DNA of 7,551 nt from NCBI GenBank assembly GCA_030667885.1, contig DAOUVA010000203.1:1-7551 (forward strand), written 5' to 3'. A program made the position numbers and the translations under genes. Of the stretch, positions 1-6,007 are shown in pieces. The notes beneath the pieces were generated by a model, which was not told where the DNA came from, made no database searches, and saw only the letters and a program-made list of their open reading frames with translations. Position 1 is the first letter of the stretch, and each line of letters begins with the position of its first letter. The stretch is from Phycisphaerae bacterium (GTDB taxonomy: Bacteria > Planctomycetota > Phycisphaerae > Sedimentisphaerales > Anaerobacaceae).

Positions 1-236
1 TCTGGAGCGTCGTTGGCTGTTGTGAAAGTCAGTCCCGTAACAATACTCGCACCAGAAGCCGGCTCTACCTGGATACCGGTGGGTTCCAATTCACCTTTGA
101 AGTGCAGGAACTTGGTCGACACATCGTCATCGACCGCTAAACCGGGATACTCGCCATCAGGCCAACCAGCAACGTCACCATCTCTTGGTTCATCCGGAAC
201 ACCCTTAACGACATCCCCTGACGCAGTGACATCAGC
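1..236 (-). repeat. Discoidin-like module, second copy (cut by window edge)
   Basis: Residues 1078-1155 repeat the first copy: ADVTASGDVVKGVP, then DDDVSTKFLHFKGELEPTGI, then VTGLTFTTANDA. Similarity is visible in the DNA too. An 18-base block at 28-45 recurs exactly at 529-546, and a 14-base block at 73-86 recurs at 574-587, both 501 bases apart. The second copy carries about six extra residues (around DGDVAG) before WPDGEYPGLAVDDD. The rest of this copy lies outside the window. Confidence 0.8.
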
Positions 237-3200
237 CGGTATCGGTTTGGGGATTCCAATTAACTCCACTTCAGCTATCTGCATACTATTCGCACTTGCA
301 GCGTCTCTGACTGCCGGGAACATAACCTGATAGTGTGCATACGCTACATCATTGCTGAATGAAATCGCAGTTTCATTCTTTGTGAAGCGCGGCCAAGCTG
401 CCTCCTGGGCGAAATCAACGATATCGCCACTGGCAATCAAAGTATATGGACCATCAATGCTGTCATTCGAACCAGACAGTTCGTATGCAACAGGATCACG
501 CTCTATAGCGTCATTGGCTGTCGTGAAGGTCAGTCCCGTAACAATAGTTGGGCCATCTAAAGGTGTAATCTTAATACCGGTGGGTTCAGTTGCGCCTGCG
601 AAATGCAGAAACTTTGTCCCGGTATTATCATCAATCGCCAAGTCAGGTGTTTCCCCGCCAGGCCAATTACCATCGCCGGGAACACCCTTGACGATATCGC
701 CAGGTACGGTGACATCAGACGGGGCAACAGGGGGCAACAACCTATCGACTGTGGCCATGAAAAGTGCCAGGGCTTCGGGGGTCAGATTCATCTCGCCTCG
801 ACCAATTCCCAAAGTAGCATCTTCCTGCGTGCCAGCGGTGAAGAATACACGCGGACCGCCTGCCGTCTGGCCTGCGCCATCATAGTATTCTACTCCGGCT
901 TCGAATTCGAAGATGAAGGGCAAGCCGTCACCTGTCGCGAGCACTGTACCGTTGCCCACAACAGCATCAATGAATGAGGCTGGACCAACTTCTGCATTTA
1001 TGCCCGGAATCTCAGTGCCATCTGCAAGAACCATCGCAGGAGCAAGATTCAGGATGCTGGTGGAATCCACCCATTTCCAGCGACTGTTTCTGACGATATG
1101 TGTCGAACTCAGGATCAGTGGTGTCGTAACTGAGTTCCATCTGGCTACCTCAGCATCATCGCTAGCGTAGTCGCCGCTGTTGCTGTTACGACTTACGATA
1201 ACAAGGTCAGCAGCATTGAGTGTGGCTACCTGAGCATCGTCGAGTTCAAGCCAACCCGGAGTGTAGTCAACTGTATGGCCTGCTGCCGTAAGAATGTCAA
1301 CCCATTCCTGGTCATCCGGAGCGCCGTCAGCGTTGTCATCATAGAAACCAGAGACCCAGATAATATTGGCACCACCGGTCGGCTTGACAACATTAATGTC
1401 ATCGACGGTGATTGAGCCGGTACCACCGGGGGTCCCATCACCAACACCAACGTACATCTTCGCTGCTGATGTTGCATCAACGCCTTTGAATTTGTCCAGC
1501 GGAATTGTCCATTGCCGCCACGATTCAATATTCGTAGCTGCAGGATTTCCATGAGTTACAGTAGCCATTGCACCTGTACTATCTTCCAGCGTTACATATA
1601 TGGATGCTGGAGCATTGTTGGCTATGCCAATGTCTGTTGAATAATCATCAGCACTTACATCACCAACAATATCTACGTTGTCGAAAGTCATGGTCCGCTT
1701 CTCGCCGGCTGCATGTGAAGTAACGGCCAGACCGATGAGGACCGGATCCGTCATCTCAACCGTCTCAACGCCACCAATTTGCGTCCAGGTGGCACCATCG
1801 GGAGAGATAGAGCCTGTGAAATCGTTCCCAACACGCTCCAACTTCACCCAGTACGGAGGTGCTACAACCTCAGCGCTATCGGCGTTCACCGATTCCGCGT
1901 CAGCCACGGGCCGTCCCTGGAAACTCGCACCGTTGCCGCCACCAGCTGTGATGGGCATATAACGGTGGGCCGAACCGGCATCAAGGCTCTGGCGAATCAT
2001 AACGCCGCCCTTGGCCCATTCGTTTGTGCCGGTGCCATTATCGGCTACGCGTGCAATCATTACAGCATCGCCGTTCAGTTCTCTGTACGCATAGTGGAAT
2101 TGATCCGCGCTGCCCCAGATGTCGGCCCCTGAACCAGTTACCGAATAGGTACCGGTTGCTTCGTCTAAGCTGAGACTGCCTTCAGAAGCAGCTCCGCCCT
2201 GGAACATTAATGTAAGGTCCGCCAGTCCAGCACGTCTCAAGTCAGCCGGGGTATCCCAGACAACCTCAGAAACGTAAGGCTCGGCAGTATTGTCGTAGTC
2301 AATAGCCGTCTCACTACTTTCGATTATGATATATTCAGGAGCAGAGAAACTCCAGACAGGACCGGCATTCGTACCGGTAACAGAAAACTCATCGATCTTC
2401 CAGTAGTAAGCCGTGAACAGCTCAAGCGGGCCGGGATCAAAAGATGTAACCATGACCTTGCCCTTGAATGTGCTCGGGTCTCCTGCTGCTACGAGTGCTT
2501 CATCTGTACCGAAGTACACATCGTGCATAATTACGCCCTTGCCGGCCGTCCAGCTAAGCGTGGTGCCGGACTCTACGTCCTCGGCGCCGTCAGCAGGATC
2601 CGGGAAGTGTGCTTCCAGAGGCAATGTCGAAAAGCTCCAGAGGTTACCTTCACGTATGGTTGCATCGGCCTCGACCACATCAACCCGCCAGTAGTAGGTC
2701 ATCCCAGAATCCAGAGCCACCAGGTGTATTGTCAGCTCGGTCTCTGCGACCAATTCCGACTCTTCAATGGTAGCATCCGTGCTCAGATATACCTTGTAGG
2801 AAGCTGCTGTCGGTGCCGCGGACCACTCCAACGATGATGTATCTGCATCAACAGCACCATCTGCCGGGTTCGGATCCTTGGCCTTCAAGAGAACAGTGTT
2901 CCATGGGGCCGGGGAGAGAAAACTACCGTCAATGACATCCCGATCCGGGCTGTCAGGGCCTTGCCAGGCAACCGACAGGTTGTCGCCGCCGCCGGCTTCT
3001 TTGACGATGGCTGAGATGTAGTATTTTCCGCCAGCTTCCAGCGCAACGGGTGCGGACATCTGCTCAGGCATACTATCGAAGTTGCGTGAGTCTGTCCAAC
3101 TGGCGTGACCGGCGATGCTGACCGCATTGGCCGGGTCGGCGTCGGTGCTCAGCAAAAGCTCGCAGCCGTCGTCGGCGGCGATCCAGAACGTGTAGTCACC

Positions 3201-3467
3201 GGAAGTCGCCGGATGGAGATAACCGTGGATTCGTTCGCCGAAGTCAGAGCCCAGGTCTGCCTCAGGCTGCTCAAATAACGTCAACAGACTGCCCCACGTG
3301 GGATTGTCAGGGTAGTCGGCGTTACCCGTCAGGTCCGATGCGAGCACTCCGCCGACGCCTTCCCAGACCTCGCGCATGATCGAACCGGTGCCCTGTGCTC
3401 CGGCATTACACACCAGAGACAACACCAGGACAAAAGAAGTTAATAAAACAAACAATCTCTTACTCAT
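1..3467 (-). CDS. Large secreted multidomain protein (PA14, Ig/FnIII-like repeats, DUF1349-like, ThuA-like, discoidin-like), C-terminus beyond window
   Basis: The frame stays open from ATG 3467 to the window edge, giving 1155 residues without a stop. The start is supported by AAGGAG seven bases upstream and by a signal peptide (MSKRLFVLLTSFVLVLSL..., likely cut after AGA at residue 24 or 25). Domains in order: PA14-like about 31-187 (REVWEGVGG, ASDLT, YPDNPTWG, GYLHPATSGDYTFWIAADD); two Ig/FnIII-like repeats about 196-282 and 283-375, each opening with PADGA and ending WSFS; a beta-sandwich begun at about 376-433 and resumed at about 608-697 (SIYVTLEDSTG, MYVGVGD, ITVDDINVV); a DUF1349-like concanavalin-fold insert about 436-602 (GADIW, WAKGGVMIRQSL, YWVKLERVGN); a ThuA/glutamine-amidotransferase-like Rossmann segment about 700-911; then discoidin-like modules at about 918-1071 and from 1078 on. 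Domain names are from memory of the families. I see no catalytic centre in this portion. The inferred role is a cell-surface or secreted carbohydrate-binding protein, with any sorting signal or enzymatic domain in the missing C-terminus. Confidence 0.93.
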   Translation of the reverse strand, partial: MSKRLFVLLTSFVLVLSLVCNAGAQGTGSIMREVWEGVGGVLASDLTGNADYPDNPTWGSLLTLFEQPEADLGSDFGERIHGYLHPATSGDYTFWIAADDGCELLLSTDADPANAVSIAGHASWTDSRNFDSMPEQMSAPVALEAGGKYYISAIVKEAGGGDNLSVAWQGPDSPDRDVIDGSFLSPAPWNTVLLKAKDPNPADGAVDADTSSLEWSAAPTAASYKVYLSTDATIEESELVAETELTIHLVALDSGMTYYWRVDVVEADATIREGNLWSFSTLPLEAHFPDPADGAEDVESGTTLSWTAGKGVIMHDVYFGTDEALVAAGDPSTFKGKVMVTSFDPGPLELFTAYYWKIDEFSVTGTNAGPVWSFSAPEYIIIESSETAIDYDNTAEPYVSEVVWDTPADLRRAGLADLTLMFQGGAASEGSLSLDEATGTYSVTGSGADIWGSADQFHYAYRELNGDAVMIARVADNGTGTNEWAKGGVMIRQSLDAGSAHRYMPITAGGGNGASFQGRPVADAESVNADSAEVVAPPYWVKLERVGNDFTGSISPDGATWTQIGGVETVEMTDPVLIGLAVTSHAAGEKRTMTFDNVDIVGDVSADDYSTDIGIANNAPASIYVTLEDSTGAMATVTHGNPAATNIESWRQWTIPLDKFKGVDATSAAKMYVGVGDGTPGGTGSITVDDINVVKPTGGANIIWVSGFYDDNADGAPDDQEWVDILTAAGHTVDYTPGWLELDDAQVATLNAADLVIVSRNSNSGDYASDDAEVARWNSVTTPLILSSTHIVRNSRWKWVDSTSILNLAPAMVLADGTEIPGINAEVGPASFIDAVVGNGTVLATGDGLPFIFEFEAGVEYYDGAGQTAGGPRVFFTAGTQEDATLGIGRGEMNLTPEALALFMATVDRLLPPVAPSDVTVPGDIVKGVPGDGNWPGGETPDLAIDDNTGTKFLHFAGATEPTGIKITPLDGPTIVTGLTFTTANDAIERDPVAYELSGSNDSIDGPYTLIASGDIVDFAQEAAWPRFTKNETAISFSNDVAYAHYQVMFPAVRDAASANSMQIAEVELIGIPKPIPADVTASGDVVKGVPDEPRDGDVAGWPDGEYPGLAVDDDVSTKFLHFKGELEPTGIQVEPASGASIVTGLTFTTANDAP
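255..716 (-). repeat. Discoidin-like module, first (N-terminal) copy
   Basis: This is the complete copy of a module of about 155 residues (residues 918-1071 of the large protein). It runs from DVTVPGDIVKGVP through KFLHFAGATEPTGIKI and VTGLTFTTANDA to MQIAEVELIG. The shape (a Lys-Phe-Leu core, an 'ANDAxERDP' turn, 'YELSGSNDS' and an 'IAEVELIG' ending) fits an F5/8 type C or discoidin-like sugar-binding sandwich. The second copy follows directly. Confidence 0.75.
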
Positions 3468-3474
3468 AATACTT

Positions 3475-3480
3475 CTCCTT
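3475..3480 (-). promoter_or_regulatory. Ribosome binding site of the large secreted protein
   Basis: On the minus strand AAGGAG is followed by a seven-base spacer (AAGTATT) and ATG at 3467. This near-ideal Shine-Dalgarno sequence fixes the start and agrees with the signal peptide that begins there. Confidence 0.85.
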
Positions 3481-3487
3481 TGAATGT

Positions 3488-3540
3488 ATCTTCTTTTTTG
3501 TAAGAAGATTAGACGTTTTGTTTTGGCAACGAGCCAAAAC
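3488..3540 (-). promoter_or_regulatory. Two consecutive hairpins in the 5' leader of the large secreted protein
   Basis: Two perfect 8-bp inverted repeats sit just upstream of the ribosome binding site. The first pairs 3502-3509 with 3488-3495 (ATCTTCTT/AAGAAGAT, 6-base loop). The second pairs 3533-3540 with 3520-3527 (GTTTTGGC/GCCAAAAC, 5-base loop). The nearer hairpin ends about eight bases before AAGGAG. They could stabilise the mRNA or tune initiation. Neither is followed by a T-tract of the kind expected for a terminator. Confidence 0.45.
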
Positions 3541-3553
3541 ATTCGTTGTTATC

Positions 3554-3597
3554 GACAGGCAAATAAACACAGAGGCTGCCTTCGGGTCGTGCCTGTC
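3554..3597 (-). promoter_or_regulatory. Long-range stem in the leader, possible structured RNA
   Basis: GACAGGCA (minus strand, 3597-3590) pairs perfectly with TGCCTGTC (3561-3554), closing a 28-base interior that contains short self-complementary pieces (CCCGAAGG, AGGCAGCCT). It lies within the presumed leader of the large secreted protein. I do not recognise a known riboswitch core, so the call is only that a stem of this size is present. Confidence 0.35.
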
Positions 3598-3673
3598 TCG
3601 AACAACCTTCACACAAGCAACAATGAATCTTCACCAAACCTTGTGCCTGCTTAAAATAACTTTATTGTAGGTC

Positions 3674-3689
3674 GTGGCTTTTCAGCCAC
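3674..3689. repeat. REP-like palindrome with GAAA/TTTC loop
   Basis: GTGGCT-TTTC-AGCCAC forms a 6-bp stem. On the minus strand the loop reads GAAA, a GNRA tetraloop. The surrounding plus-strand text, TTGTAGGTC before and TTCC after the stem, resembles the dispersed intergenic palindromes of the 'TGTAGGTCG...CGACC' type seen in many environmental bacterial genomes. Only one copy is in the window, so its repeat status cannot be shown here. Confidence 0.35.
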
Positions 3690-3911
3690 TTCCATGAGTA
3701 ACTATCCGTGAGTTGAAATAGAAAAACCCTGCCTTCAGAGGAATCAACCTCACTCCAACTCTTGCTCCTCACCTATACGTATAGATGTTTGCCCAGGAAC
3801 TATAGATATTTGATACACCTGAAATTAAGAAAGCTGAAGTTGCACCTGTTTTTAAAGCCTAATTACCTTTAGATACAACTCGATACGAGTACACACTTCA
3901 CCTTATATTTA

Positions 3912-3940
3912 TTAATATCAAATTAGCTGTCTCACGTCAA
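3912..3940 (-). promoter_or_regulatory. Candidate sigma-70 promoter for the large secreted protein
   Basis: On the minus strand TTGACG (3940-3935) is followed by a 17-base spacer and TATTAA (3917-3912). This is the best -35/-10 pair I found upstream of the large gene. Transcription from it would begin near 3905 and give a leader of roughly 430-440 bases, unusually long but consistent with the hairpins found there. A start closer to the gene cannot be excluded. Confidence 0.45.
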
Positions 3941-4704
3941 GAAAAAACGGGCCTTTTTTAGGAATTCCGCATATTTATTTTGAAAATATTTATTAAATGG
4001 ACGATTTTTTGAAAATAATGCAAAAAAACTACAAAAAAGCATGTAAATGTCGTTCATTCGGTATCCAAGCTAAAACGCTATCCTGCTTGTCATCGAATGA
4101 TTTATATAGGCCTATCCCATAAACCAAGAATAATATTTAATAGTATCATCTGTTTCCTTCCCTGAATTTCCTGTACCGGTTCTTCCAGCCAACGAGAAGC
4201 AGTGTACGTATATCGGTTATTTGCATACAAAAAAGGATACCTACTTTCACCTATATTCGCTACCGACTCGCAACCGGGACAAAACCGAAATAAAAGTACG
4301 TATGGGAATTGTTAAGAACTTCCATTTCACTGGAATACCACAGTTACCCTTCTATATCACGTAGAGATTAGGATTATACCCATCCTGTTATTCACCATTT
4401 CTAACTATAGGATATTCCAAACAGTATTAGCAGTTAATTGGCAATACTCACTGCTGTTTAAGTTGCTGACAGTCCATTCCAAGACTTCCTTGCTACGATA
4501 TTACGACGTGCTTTGCGAACACAGGCGTCCCTTATTGTCAGTACTACCAACACCGCAACGAATCCAAGATATGGCAAGAGAAACTCGACGATATTACCTG
4601 GTCTTCCATGGAGATGTTCATCCGAACTCGCCGAGTCATCCGATTTGGCCACAAGCCGAAGGGGATCTGAGGTAGGATCGGATGGTTTGAGACTAACCAG
4701 AATG

Positions 4705-4748
4705 AAAAAAGCGGGCCGAGAGAGGACAGGGAGATGTGGTCCTGGCCC
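4705..4748 (-). terminator. Candidate intrinsic terminator after the small basic-protein gene
   Basis: On the minus strand GGGCC (4748-4744) pairs with GGCCC (4717-4713), and an inner GGAC (4742-4739) pairs with GTCC (4727-4724). The arm is followed at once by GC and six T residues (4710-4705). The stem is GC-rich but interrupted by a one-sided internal loop. It lies about 80 bases past the stop of the 66-residue gene and would end that transcript. Confidence 0.5.
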
Positions 4749-4826
4749 ACGTAGCACCACTGCCTATTGTATTATACGATTGGCATCAAGCTCGATTTCT
4801 ATCATTCAAATGATATATAGTCATTC

Positions 4827-5027
4827 TCAAATCAGATCCTTTATTGTCTTGCCCACCGACCTGTGGGACATTACGGATTTGATTATTATTGCTCGCACCT
4901 TAGCATCGAGCTTATCCAGGTATTCTTTGCTAACCCGCTCCGGCGACCAGCCTGTTCGCTTATCTCTGGCAATTCGTAAAGCCATATTTCTACAGTGTTT
5001 CATATTGATCATGTACTCTTCATGCAT
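4827..5027 (-). CDS. Small basic protein, possible short bacterial histone-fold DNA-binding protein
   Basis: This is a 66-residue protein rich in Lys and Arg, with no signal peptide or membrane segment. The start at ATG 5027 is preceded by AAAGGTAG, with AGG seven bases from the ATG. The C-terminal half reads as a long helix (SKEYLDKLDAKVRAIIIKSV, residues 34-53) followed by a basic loop and GKTIKDLI at the end. That layout, a short helix ending near GW, then VS, a helix of about 28 residues, then K-T-I and D-L, recalls the compact singlet histones reported in bacteria. The loop after the long helix is shorter than in archaeal histones and the match is from memory, so the family is an inference. 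A strong promoter upstream and a terminator downstream make it a monocistronic unit and support it as a real gene. The alternative is an unrelated small helical nucleic-acid-binding protein. Confidence 0.65.
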   Translation of the reverse strand: MHEEYMINMKHCRNMALRIARDKRTGWSPERVSKEYLDKLDAKVRAIIIKSVMSHRSVGKTIKDLI

Positions 5028-5093
5028 TTTTCTACCTTTTTGTAATTTCTTGTTGCTTGCGGTATCCGCACTTGCCCGCCCATTGCAAAAAGG

Positions 5094-5122
5094 ATTATAG
5101 CATTTCTGAACTCAGGGGTCAA
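5094..5122 (-). promoter_or_regulatory. Strong sigma-70 promoter of the small basic-protein gene
   Basis: On the minus strand TTGACC (5122-5117), a 17-base spacer and a perfect TATAAT (5099-5094) form a near-consensus promoter. The expected transcription start is near 5087, giving a leader of about 60 bases. That leader contains a small hairpin, TGCGG-ATA-CCGCA, and ends in the AAAGGTAG ribosome binding site. Confidence 0.8.
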
Positions 5123-5419
5123 ATAAATTGCAGGCTCAGTCACTATCAAATACAAAATCCCTGCTGTGCGGATGGGAGAGGAAAAAGCGAGATACCCGCA
5201 TGTTTCAGGAGGGTAACTACCCGCCTATTGAGTCCGCTAAGTGGCGATATCTCATTGCTCTGAGGGATCAGGACTTGTCAGTCTTCCCGAAGTCGGCCGC
5301 CTACCGCCGAAGGATACTATATGACAAGGGCCTTGAAAAGAAGCGGCGTGACAAATTACTCCCAGAGGCTCGTGAGTGTTTGAGTCCTTTGGATAAGGTT
5401 TACGATGTTTTACGAAAAA
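5123..5419 (+). other. Open frame running into the tRNA antisense; possible gene fragment
   Basis: A plus-strand frame is open from TTG 5128 (or ATG 5200) to a stop at 5481. Its last 20 or so residues (LGLEPKTYGLKSRCSTN) are the antisense of the tRNA gene, a classic source of false proteins, so the frame as a whole is not a normal gene. The part before the tRNA (about residues 25-97) is hydrophilic and protein-like (WRYLIALRDQD, LEKKRRDKLLPEAREC, LSPLDKVYDVLRKM). It could be a remnant cut off at the tRNA. The ATG lacks a well-placed ribosome binding site, and the TTG overlaps the promoter of the opposite gene. I do not recognise a family. Confidence 0.25.
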
Positions 5420-5492
5420 TGAGAGCGTTGGGGCTCGAACCCAAGACCTACGGCTTAAAAAGCCGTTGCTCTACCAACTGAGCTACACTCCC
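5420..5492 (-). tRNA. tRNA-Lys (anticodon UUU)
   Basis: The complete cloverleaf is readable on the minus strand: acceptor GGGAGTG with CGCTCTC (two G-U pairs), D arm GCTC-AGTTGGTA-GAGC, anticodon arm ACGGC-TTTTTAA-GCCGT with anticodon TTT, variable loop AGGTC, T arm TTGGG-TTCGAGC-CCCAA, and discriminator A at 5420. The length is 73 bases including the discriminator. The CCA end is not encoded and must be added after transcription. Five T residues follow at once (5419-5415). It reads the AAA and AAG codons. Confidence 0.97.
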
Positions 5493-5512
5493 GAAAAAAT
5501 CTAAGTTGCGGT

Positions 5513-5541
5513 AATATAACAACTTCCCAAACATGTGTCAA
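5513..5541 (-). promoter_or_regulatory. Sigma-70 promoter of tRNA-Lys
   Basis: On the minus strand a perfect TTGACA (5541-5536), a 17-base spacer and TATATT (5518-5513) form a near-consensus promoter. The expected start is near 5506, leaving about 14 bases of 5' leader to be removed before the mature tRNA 5' end at 5492. No GC-rich discriminator is evident between the -10 and the start. Confidence 0.88.
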
Positions 5542-5566
5542 TCCTTATTTGCCCGAAAAAACAGGC

Positions 5567-5585
5567 GTGTGCCAGATGTGTGCCA
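5567..5585. repeat. Two GTGTGCCA direct repeats, 11-base period, upstream of the tRNA promoter
   Basis: GTGTGCCA occurs at 5567-5574 and again at 5578-5585, one helical turn apart. On the minus strand this reads TGGCACACATC then TGGCACAC. The pair lies about 26-44 bases upstream of the -35 box of the tRNA-Lys promoter. This spacing is compatible with a protein-binding site, but no factor can be named from the sequence. Confidence 0.35.
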
Positions 5586-5623
5586 AATATCTTCCAATTC
5601 CGGCACTCATTGCCGTCCTTGCA

Positions 5624-5898
5624 CGGTCGATTAATACGTATTACGGGGGTTTTTCTTTTCTGACTATCCTTCAGTATCTGCTCACACTCATCAGTAGCAT
5701 AGACCTCGATTTCTCTCTTACTCCACTTCGGCTGCTTGATATATTTCAACGGATTCTCATTCAACTGCTTGCGTTCAACAGCCAATTGAAACAGCCGCTT
5801 CAGTGCCCGTAGTTTCTTAGAGACAGTTGCAGGGTTATTGCCCTGATTTGAACTCCAGTTCTGGCCAGGCCACCTTCCAGAAAGTCACTAAGCTTCAT
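5624..5898 (-). pseudogene. Tyrosine recombinase (phage-type integrase) remnant, frameshifted and lacking the catalytic domain
   Basis: From about 5873 down, one minus-strand frame reads a typical core-binding (SAM-like) segment and linker: NNPATVSKKLRALKRLFQLA, then VERKQLNENPLKYIKQPKW and REIEVYATDECEQIL. In integrases this leads into the catalytic domain. The frame is blocked upstream by a stop at 5885-5887. Its likely beginning (MKLSDFLEG, from ATG 5898) lies in another frame, which suggests a frameshift near 5870. After about 5660 the similarity fades. The frame then runs into the tRNA-Lys promoter and stops at 5501-5503, so the R-H-R-Y catalytic residues are absent. Its position beside a tRNA gene fits an old integrated element, but the orientation and the missing C-terminus leave that open. 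Family membership is fairly sure; the exact ends are not. Confidence 0.7.
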
Positions 5899-5975
5899 AG
5901 AAGCTGGTGCAAGTCACCCAAAAATTGCTGTGTTTTTCAGCTAACTAAAAAAGAAACTCGTCAGGGGTTGTAAGA

Positions 5976-6001
5976 GATGATTGCATTGCCAAAAAATCAT
6001 C
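5976..6001 (-). terminator. Hairpin just after the beta-helix gene, weak terminator candidate
   Basis: GATGATT (6001-5995) and AATCATC (5982-5976) form a 7-bp stem around a 12-base loop, beginning seven bases after the stop codon of the beta-helix gene. No T-tract follows directly, although a T-rich stretch lies further down at about 5955-5946. It may protect the mRNA 3' end rather than terminate transcription. Confidence 0.25.
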
Positions 6002-6007
6002 ATAATA

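Larger units (their letters stand above)
3468..4704. other. Long intergenic stretch, partly AT-rich, no supported gene
   Basis: No frame here combines a start, a ribosome binding site and protein-like composition. About 3468-3905 is the presumed leader of the large secreted protein. About 3900-4160 is strongly AT-rich, with A- and T-runs and a repeated TTTTGAAAATA at 3978-3988 and 4007-4017. Perfect short palindromes occur, for example CTATACGTATAG at 3773-3784 and ACTCG-ATA-CGAGT at 3878-3890. An A6/T6 inverted repeat around CGGGCC lies at 3942-3959. About 4160-4460 shows nothing distinctive. About 4460-4700 is richer in G+C and open in several frames on both strands, but no frame stands out. 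It may be decayed coding sequence. Confidence 0.6.

Noticed and set aside
352..885. 177-codon plus-strand frame and many shorter ones between 1 and 3130
   Set aside because: All are shadows of the 1155-residue minus-strand frame, which has clear domain structure throughout.
3942..3959. A6/T6 inverted repeat around CGGGCC as a bidirectional terminator
   Set aside because: The stem would be almost all A-T pairs, with the central GC block in the loop, so it is too weak to call as a terminator.
4102..4149. 15-codon minus-strand mini-frame (MILLNIILGLWDRPI) preceded by AAGGA
   Set aside because: It is too short to support, with no promoter, conservation evidence or attenuator structure tied to it.
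4458..4760. Minus-strand frame of 100 codons with a possible membrane segment (EFLLPYLGFVAVLVVLTI)
   Set aside because: It starts at GTG without a ribosome binding site, contains the likely terminator hairpin and T6 tract at 4705-4748, and overlaps other equally open frames on both strands.
4771..4776. Isolated TATAAT on the minus strand
   Set aside because: No acceptable -35 lies 16-18 bases upstream, and no supported gene follows.
4801..4814. ATCATT/AATGAT inverted repeat just after the small basic-protein gene
   Set aside because: The loop is only two bases and no T-tract follows. The GC-rich hairpin with T6 at 4705-4748 is the better terminator.
4513..5100. 195-codon plus-strand frame
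   Set aside because: It runs antisense through the well-supported 66-residue gene and its promoter, and the translation is low-complexity with Ser/Leu/Ile bias.
5490..5561. CCCGAAAAAA repeated at 5490-5499 and 5552-5561, flanking the tRNA promoter, as possible insertion duplications
   Set aside because: The repeats are short and A-rich, the DNA between them is an ordinary promoter, and chance recurrence is likely.
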